From Schistosoma haematobium (taxonomy: Eukaryota; Platyhelminthes; Trematoda; Strigeidida; Schistosomatidae): 64,000 nucleotides of DNA. Positions 51,501 through 60,500 of the stretch are shown here, in pieces; position 1 is the first letter of the stretch; every line of letters starts with the position of its first letter. The notes below the pieces were generated by a model. It searched no databases and had not been told where the DNA came from. It worked only from the letters and a program-made list of their open reading frames with translations. The translations under genes were made by a program, and so were the position numbers. Location: the NCBI RefSeq assembly GCF_000699445.3, contig NC_067195.1, positions 86,314,569 to 86,378,568 of the forward strand. The letters are read 5' to 3'.

Positions 51501-54500
51501 ATTGGGTTAGTGAGACAATCAAGCTTTCTGCATCCGTGTCGCGACTTCGTCGGTCACTAGTCTATCATGACTGAGAAAACCTCTAATATAAATATAGTGT
51601 TTGGGTTTCCCACTACTTCACTTCACATAATCAAACTAGTCTATTTTGCATTTAAGAGTAGAGAAACTCTGATTAGATAAGTGGTGTAGATGACTCGATT
51701 CGTTCCTAGATTATTGGAATGAAAATAATATTTCATCAAAAGGTATTTTGAATCCGTTATCCACTAGTGTTAAGAAGCTATCGCTCTACAAAATTCACCA
51801 TATACAACCGTGGGGACCAGAATATAGATCGACTAGTTGAAGTGCTGCCACTTTAACCACTAAACCATCATCGCGACATTTCTGTTACTATTCATTTTGC
51901 AGTATATTATCGACTAGATTTTGTTCGTTTTTTATAGCAAGGAAAAGGATTGCGTTTTCACAACCTTCAAACATTCTCCAGAAGTCTCCGCTTTCGTGTA
52001 GGTCTTCTGCAAGAGTATTTCGGTTGTAATTTCACCGTCACTGCTTACTTGCTACCGTCGAAATCGACTGAATTATCCTTCAGTCAGTTGGACCACGATT
52101 TGTTTATTTCGCAGCAAGAAGGTTCACAAAATTTTCAAATTACAAGGTATGATTGAAGTTAGTTATTTACTTTCCAAAACAATTTTTTTAAGTAACAATT
52201 TTGCGTAATTATATACAGCATAGTAAAATATTAAGTAATTAAATGGAATGTAGTTAGCTGTGGATTCCGCTGCCGTGCCATATTTTTCCAAACTAAATAA
52301 CTCAATAATGACTTTTCTGTGACAGTGGGTGAGGAAGTTTCAAATTAAACAAGGTCACATCATTCATTAGTTGCATAGTACACACCTTTGGCTTGCAACC
52401 ATTGTTGCATGTTTAAGCTCTTCTGCATCCTCGTTGGTGGTCTTCGCAACTGCCAAGTGTCACTGGCCCTCAAGCAGTGTTAACACGAATCTATAATCGG
52501 TAAATGATCAGAAATTCAACTATTAAGCAATGCTTCTAATCTTTTCTTCATTTGACCAGTTTCATTTGCATAAATAATATCATTATTCATAAAACAAATG
52601 TGACTTTCTGCCTGGATTTGGTGTAACTACATCAGAGATTTGTAATTTGTTCAGTTGAAAACTGTTAGTTAAAGATTAGTAGATGAGTCACTCGTGAGCA
52701 CTTATTTTTAAGCCATAATTAATTAAATAAATTTTATCTATACAACTTCGTAACTAATTCGAAGTAGGTGGAGCGGAGTTCAAATTTATAATAGATTGAT
52801 CACTTTATTAATAAACCTACCAACCACTGTACCATCATTATAAATAGTGACATTAGAATCAGTCAGTTAGTTATCGACAACGTAAGACCTTAGGCAACTT
52901 AGTACATTTTATATCAACAACAGCGCAGGAAACTGGAAGATGCAGAAGTAATGTTAGAGCAAATTAAACATTAGTAAGACATGATTTTAAACAAACCAAT
53001 ACAGTAAACTGAAGAGTATGGCGTAATAGTGGAAATTATGATGTAAACAACAAACAGAAAGATACCATCAACATAGAGCCTGACACAAATGTTCGTTAGC
53101 CCAAGTTGCAGTACCTGATTAGCACAAAATGAAAGTAACAAGATAAATCGAAATAAGTTAATAGAAACGATAAAACAATATTATTTAAAAAGACATAATG
53201 GGAAGGTGTGTAGGGGGGGTAATAAAATTCAAGATAGAGAGTGAATGTATCTGGGCTCTTGTGAACGAGTTCAAGCTAGGTCTTCAACCATTGATCTCGA
53301 CTATCATGCGGACTCCAATTAGTTTAGTCTGCAACTACTATCGTGGCTCAAACCATCAGTCAGTGACTTAAGCAATTGACGCCACGTATTGGTTTGGTCG
53401 CCCCTTGCTTCCTAACAACTTATTTCATTACCAGCAAGCATCACTCATCTAAGTAGGTGATGTCAGGCATACACATGTTCTAACCACCTCCATCAATGAC
53501 AGTTCGTTACCGGATCAACTGGTTCACCACCTCTACCAAATGCTCTATGAGGATGTTGGATATATATGTAGACCTGTGTTTCGTCAGTTGATTTCATGAA
53601 ATTTCTCACCACTAACAGCGATACTGATATAGACTGAGTGGGATTCGAGTTTGCAATTAAGTGATGGAACCATTGAATCACCATTGTTCGGTCACAAGGT
53701 TTTTAAGTTTTATTCATAACTTCAGCCTGATTGGATCATAAGCCAGATAAGTCTGAAAAGTCTCAAGAAGTTGAGTGTAGTTTACGTAGTTTTTGAGAAA
53801 ATGTTTCCTGTTTTCTTCTTTGCAGTAATAAAACAAACTTGAAAGGTCAAAACAAAAGTACGTTTTCGGTTTTTGAAAGAAATTGTGACATGATTTAATC
53901 CATTCTGTATTTATTTCTTTTAACACATAGATATTGGTACAAGGAGGCATCAAATCTCATTTGATATGTGGGAGGGCTGTGATACTGCCTGGTTGCCCAA
54001 ACCGAAGCAGGTGGTTTTCTTAGGGGACAAAACCCGGAGCCTTTGACCTGAAGGTATGATCCACAAGGCAATGGGGCATCGTAAGAAGATGCAGTCCCAT
54101 GATAGCCGGTGATCAACGATTGGTTCATACGCCATTTGTTCCCTCATGATACTGGAGCCCATGTACACCATTAGTTTGGAATCAGGGTTTTCTAACTCCT
54201 CTAGGTGGACTCTCCATGTCCATCAACCCGGTTAAGGCGCCGTACATTCGCCTTTCGTCCTCTCAATTTCGTAAACAACAGTAATGCCACGAGAAGGCAG
54301 CGAGTAGGACATGCCTGGCAGTGGTTGTATGCACGTGGCCAAGTGAGGGCATTTGGAGAGGGAGAGCTGACTCTCCCCACTCTCGGCCGTACCAGGGCAT
54401 TTGCGGGCAACCCATTCTGTATAATCGAACGTTAGAAATCAGCAGTATATATGTGTGTATGTATGCTCCTGTATGATGATTATTCATGGTGTCATTTGAG

Positions 54501-57500
54501 TTGTGTCAAGTGAAGTATCTATTAATCAATTTAGTATATAAGCATAAAAGAACACAACAACAATAACAACCGATTTGAATAGTGGAAATTTGTTTCATGA
54601 CTAAAAAATAATGTGTGCCAATTTCACTTAGGCAACCTAACACATTAGTTCTTACATAAGCTTATTCAAATTGCCACTTTATCATTTCTGAAATAAATCC
54701 ATTATATAATTATGATGCACAAGTGGATATTTTTTCACATCTAAAAGTGGCATATCCACAAAAACCCTTCTGATATGAATCAACATATGCACCCTAGCAA
54801 CTGGCTTCAAGAGGTATTTCCTGGAGTTCTAATGAGAAGCCGTTACCACTGGAGTTCAGCCAGTATTTGATCATAGGTATCTTCGAAATATTGCTCGTAT
54901 ATCCTGTGACCATCGAGTAACTAATGCAGTTGTTCAGTCAGTCTGTAGCAACGTAGAAATCCGTACGTACGTACATCAGTTCGAGTTGCCACACCACATT
55001 AGCATAGAGATGCAGTGGTCGATTCAAATCCCGTAGTGCTACATGTAGTAAAATTATAAGCTGTATTCAGAAAAATTAGGGTTTGAAGGTGTTATTTAAA
55101 GAGTATAATCCAGTGAAATAAATTTGGAAAGAGAAAAAAGAAAGAGACATGAAGAATTCAGAAGATTAGAATTTGGGAGAACACAAAGAGTGGATGCACC
55201 TGCGCCATTGTAAACGATTTTGAGCCATGTCATTCAGGGTCTCTAACCATCGGTTGCTATCATCTCGCGGTCCCCAACCACGTAGTCTACACCTACCAAC
55301 ATGGCTCAGTCTACTTGTCAGTGACTTCATAGATTCGTGCCATGTTTTGGTCTGGCCGCCCCTAGCTTTCTTCCAACCTTCTCCTACATCATAAAATATC
55401 GCATGTCGAGGCAGTCGGTGGTTGGGCATACGTAACACGTGTCTCAGTCATCTCAACTGATGAAGTTTCACTACGTCATTAATTGATTTACCATCCTTAC
55501 TTAGTACCCATTTCCTAACTACTGCGTTACTTACTCGATGGTCCCATGATATACGAGCAATGTTTCGAAGACACCTATGATCAAATACTAGTAACCTACG
55601 AATATCCTCTACTCTTACCGGCCATGTTTCACTGCCATAGAGTAGGACGGGACGAACTGCTGCGCAGTAAACACGTCCTTTGGTTGATAGACGGATATCT
55701 CGCCTACGCTATAAATGACGCAAGTTGGCAAAAGCTAGTCGAGCCTTCTTTATCCGTGCTGAGATTTCGTCACACACCAGACCACAAGGGCTGATGAGAC
55801 TTCCCAGATAAGTGAAGCGATCGACACGCTCAATTACTTCACTCCCTATCATTAGTTCGGGTGTCAATGCAACCCAATCCTGAAGCAACATTTCGCATTT
55901 CGAGGAAGAGAACCGCATCCCGAACATACTTGCATTGTTGCTTAGAGTGGTCAGAAGACTCTGCATTTTGTCAGCGTCTTCACCAAATAGAACTATGTCA
56001 TCGGCATATTCCAAGCCAACAAGTGAACCTCCTGGTAGAAGTTCAACCCCTGGAAATTCAGATGAGGAAAGTGTTATCTCTAAAAGTACGTCAATGACAA
56101 AGTTAAACAAGAGTGGATAGAGTGGTCAGCCTGACGAACACCACTTGAGGTTCGCCATAAGCTCTCACTCGACCAGTTGTGTTCGATTAGAGAGCCTTTA
56201 CAAGGTTAATGTACTTCTTTGGCACTCCTTTCACTGTCAAACACTGTCATAGAACCTCACGATCAACAGAGTCGAATGCTGCTTTAAAGTCGAGAAATAC
56301 TACGATTGTGGGGCGTCTGAATATGTGTCTAGAGCCTGACGTAGTGTGAATATCTGATCTATACAACCACGTCCAGGTCGAAAACCAGCCTGATTTTCTC
56401 TAGTCTATTCTTCACGAGCTTTAGTTAGGCGTCGAAGTATTATTGAAGCTAATATTTCGGACACTATTTGTCAAATTGATTCCTCTGTGATTGTCACAAG
56501 AGGACTTTTGCCCTTCCTTACAGACTGGCACAATCAGTGATTGAGACCAGTCAGATGGCATTACGTCCAGTTCCTAAATTCTACCTAAGACCTCAGTTAA
56601 TCTCACTGCTAATTTTGAACCACCATCCTCTAAAATCTCAGGAGTAAACCTGTCAGGGCCTGCTGCTCTCCCTCGCTTCAGATTTCTTATGACTTTTTCA
56701 ACTTTGTAAAGGGACGAAGGACCTACATTAAGTTGCCATTCAGGTTGACTAGTGATCGTGGGAAACCAAAATGTGGCTGAAGGCCAGTTGAACTGATCCC
56801 TTAAAGTGTTCTGCCCATCGATCCAATCTCCTCGATTGAGAATGTATAATATGTCCATCTTTCTCTGAGATTGTTTCGCTAACAGTCGGGTTCCTAATAC
56901 TGGTTTCCTTAACGAGTCTGAACAATTGTCTGCTATTACCTATTGCCGCTACCTTTTCCATCTCTCTTGCTTTCGCTACCCACCACTGTTCACGATCATT
57001 GCGTACGCTTCTTGTCAGCTTGCGCTTAAGCTGACTCCGCTCTTCATTATGTTCAGAGTCAGATGGAATGAGTTTCCGAGCATCTATCAGTGCGGTAGAT
57101 GCTGCTGAGATCCAGTGTTGCTCCCTAACCTTCTGGTTTACCGTACTAGCAGATATCACTGCTGTTTCCACAGCTTTTCGGATATCATTCCATTCTGCCT
57201 CGAGGTGGGCATCACTTACATGGCTGCCTAACTGTTTTCCTACTTGTTCCTGAAATATACTCTTAGCTTGACTATCATTAAGTAGGGCCCTAAGAGGTTT
57301 CCTTGCATCATCTTTCCTACGTCCAGTAAGACGCAGACAAATACGCGCTCGCACTAGAGCATGATCTGAATCTAAGCATGTGCTCCAGAATGAGCGACAG
57401 TCTTCTATCGAGCCCCTCCATCGGTGGCTGATAGCGATGTGATCTATTTGGGTCCAACGTTGGGACGAATTAGGGGGTCGCAATGTTAAAAGATGTTTTT

Positions 57501-60500
57501 CCCTATGCTTAAAGTTGGTATTTGCAGGAAACAGGCGGTTATCTGAGCATAGCTGCAACAGACGGTCGGCATTATCTGTTCTTTGAGCCACGACACCATA
57601 AGATCCACCTAGGTGTCTTTCCCTTTCGCTTAGTTTACCTACTTGAGCATTAAAGTAACCAGCAACTATTACTACATCAGAGCGCCTAGCTTTCCGGAGA
57701 AGGTCAGAAAGCTTTCTGTAAAACTAATCTTTTACATCATCTGAGCTGCAGTCAGTGGGAGAATTGGCAGAGACGACGAAGAGGCAACGACGAGTGTCCC
57801 TATCTTCCCGAATCCTTACTGTTCCGTTTAGTCAAACAGCGCGCAAACGACTGTCTACTGGGATCCACTCTAAGAGAGCTAGTTCTGCCCTAGGACTCAA
57901 TGCTATACCTACGCCAGTATGTCCACGAGAAGCAGCATCTGGGCTTCCAGATACACGAAGTGTGAATCGAGTTGGTTCTTTGTTTTGACATGGTGGGGTC
58001 AAATGAATGATGCTACTCGGATCCTGTATGCGCGTTTCGGAGACGCAGCACACATCGATGGCCCGAGATTCTAAAGTCCTAGCTAAGGAAGCCTGTTGTC
58101 CTATTTGGCACAGTGTTCGGACGTTATAAGCTCCAACATGAAGTTTAGAGCGTGGTTTCAGGAGACCAGGAATAGCGTTCCGCGTACTCGAATCGTTTGC
58201 CCTAGCAGTGAGAGGTGATAAAAGGACGTGAGAAGGGTTAGTCGGGGAGATAAGAGTAATTAGGCGGTGTAGGAAGAATTTGAATGTGACCGACTTGGTC
58301 TCGTGTGTTGTTACGGGTATGAGGGCTGATGTCACTTCCCTGCTGCCCACACCGTGGAATGGTATTTCTTGAGGAACCTGAAAAGGAAATTGGATTAGTG
58401 TTGGTCTTGACGACCTGGGAGCATGACCGCAGAGCCCGAGGGACAACTGCTTGAGGCCGGTCGCGCATGACCTTTTTGTGGGAAGGTTTTTAATGTGTTA
58501 GCTCCGTTCTTCAAAGGGCCCCACCGCCAGAGACGGAAATCCGTGAGGTAAGGTGAGGTGTGACATTTTTAGGGTCGACCTTTTCTAACCACACCCCTCC
58601 TTGTGGGAAGGCAGCATCGCTGCAGATGCTGGTTGTCCAAGGGAAACACCTTACTGCTGTAACACCCCTCTACAGTCAGCAGTACGACTTCGTCCTCAGA
58701 CCTTGAGTTGCTGCTTTTAGTCTTACCGTTCTCCAATCGACCAAAAACCCTTCTGATATGAAACACTTGGTTTGTGAATACAACGATCAAACAACCCAGA
58801 TTCCCAATATTATGTGCTAACCTCTGAAACTATGTAGCAGAAATTGAAATAATGAAACTAGAAAATATATGAGTATTTGCTCATAGGGAAATATATCATA
58901 TGATCTTGAGGGTCAGCCAATAAAATTACGATACTTAGAAGGCGTGGTTCAAGTTCAAAGTTTTGAAATGACTAAAAAGTTTAATGCTAGATATTCCCAT
59001 CATATTGTTCATTTTTATTTTGATGGAGTTTTGTTCTCTGCGCTCAGAGTTCAAAAGTTCATTTTTATGAAACGTTTACTGAGTATGTAGCAATTCAACA
59101 AAATAATCAAAGAGTACATGCTCGAATTAAAATAAACATTTATTGAACTCAGTAACAAAGTTCAAATTCATATAGTCAGTGTTAAATCATAGTTTTTGGT
59201 GTAAGAGTTAGTCATGGAGCAGTGTTTGTGTGGTTAAAGCACTGACTCGGCTTTCAACCATTAAGTTGTAAATTCATACCCTCATCCGATACAATTTAAT
59301 TTGATCCGACAGGTAATCCCATTATTGCACATTAATTTCAACTTAGAGCTAAGTCAGTCAGCCAAATGAGAAGTTTAAAGACTTGTCACTTCTTGATTGC
59401 CCACTCTGTAGAAGAATATCTCCACTTCGGAGACCTGAAAATAAACCTGGTATAGTGAACGGTATATCTGAAGGATAACCACTTAAGACTGATCACAAAC
59501 AACGCTTTTGCAGGTAATTTCAAGTGAGTTAGTTCCGTACCTTAGAGGCCTTATCTCGGACGACGAAAATCTGTCGATTAAGTTAGGATTTCTAACTCTA
59601 GTGCTGACCTTCAACCCTTTCCCATTATGTGAGAGCATCACCACGGTAAATGCTAGCGGCTTGAGTAGAACATCTTACTGCTGTCACATCTCTGTACAGT
59701 TGCCGGTAAGACTTTGCCGTCGGACTGCTAGTTTACCTAAGTCTTATTGTTCTCCAACCGATCTCCTTGGGATGGTAAGAGCCAATGAGAAGAATATCTC
59801 AACGGTAGGCGAACCTGTCGGTCACATCAAGGTAGCAGCTACTGTTGATAATTAGAGAGACATCTACGTCGTTATCGAGTCTAATTCTTTCTAACAATAT
59901 ACACCTTCATTACAATTTTATAATCTTGTTGCTGTTAATAACTACTATTTCACTGAATAATTTTTTTCTATCTCTTTTATTGTGATTTAGGCGTTATGTT
60001 GGTGAAGTTAAAACCGGGAGATTTAATTTATATTCCTAAAGGATTCGCTTACACTATGTCACATACTAACAAAAATAATAATAAGCATACACTACATCTT
60101 TGCATCAGTTTTAATCAAAAATATAATTGGGGCGATTATCTATCTGAAGTAAATCAGTTTGTTATTTTCATTTTATAGATAATATGACATTGGAGTAATG
60201 GTGTTTTAGTATTGAAATAATTTAACTTTAAAACCATTGTATCACTGGTTCTAAATCTATTGTCATCTAGTTATTATACCTTATTATAACTTTGATTATG
60301 CTCTTGGTGAATCAATCACATTATGTGACACATAATAATGTGTATCAAGTAGTTTTAAGCGTGCTCACTGTTTTATCTTGATTGGAAACACTTTTACCTG
60401 AAAATTGTTTGGCAAATTCGTGGAAATATTATGTAAATGGGATTCTGTAATTCAACAGTTTATTTTAATTCACAACAGAAATCATTTCATCCATATATGA

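Noticed and set aside
53825..53870. Short exon candidate for the RIOX gap after TTTTCTTCTTTGCAG
   Set aside because: Phase can be made to fit, but the 11-12 codons have no family similarity and are fewer than the roughly 25 expected.
59514..59600. Candidate missing RIOX exon reading SELVPYLRGLISDDENLS after a TTTTGCAG acceptor
   Set aside because: It superficially aligns with the expected RIOX segment, but its DNA matches the RTE 5' end at 16.9 kb and 58.5 kb, the phase after the better acceptor gives an immediate stop, and no donor leaves the one base needed for the next exon.
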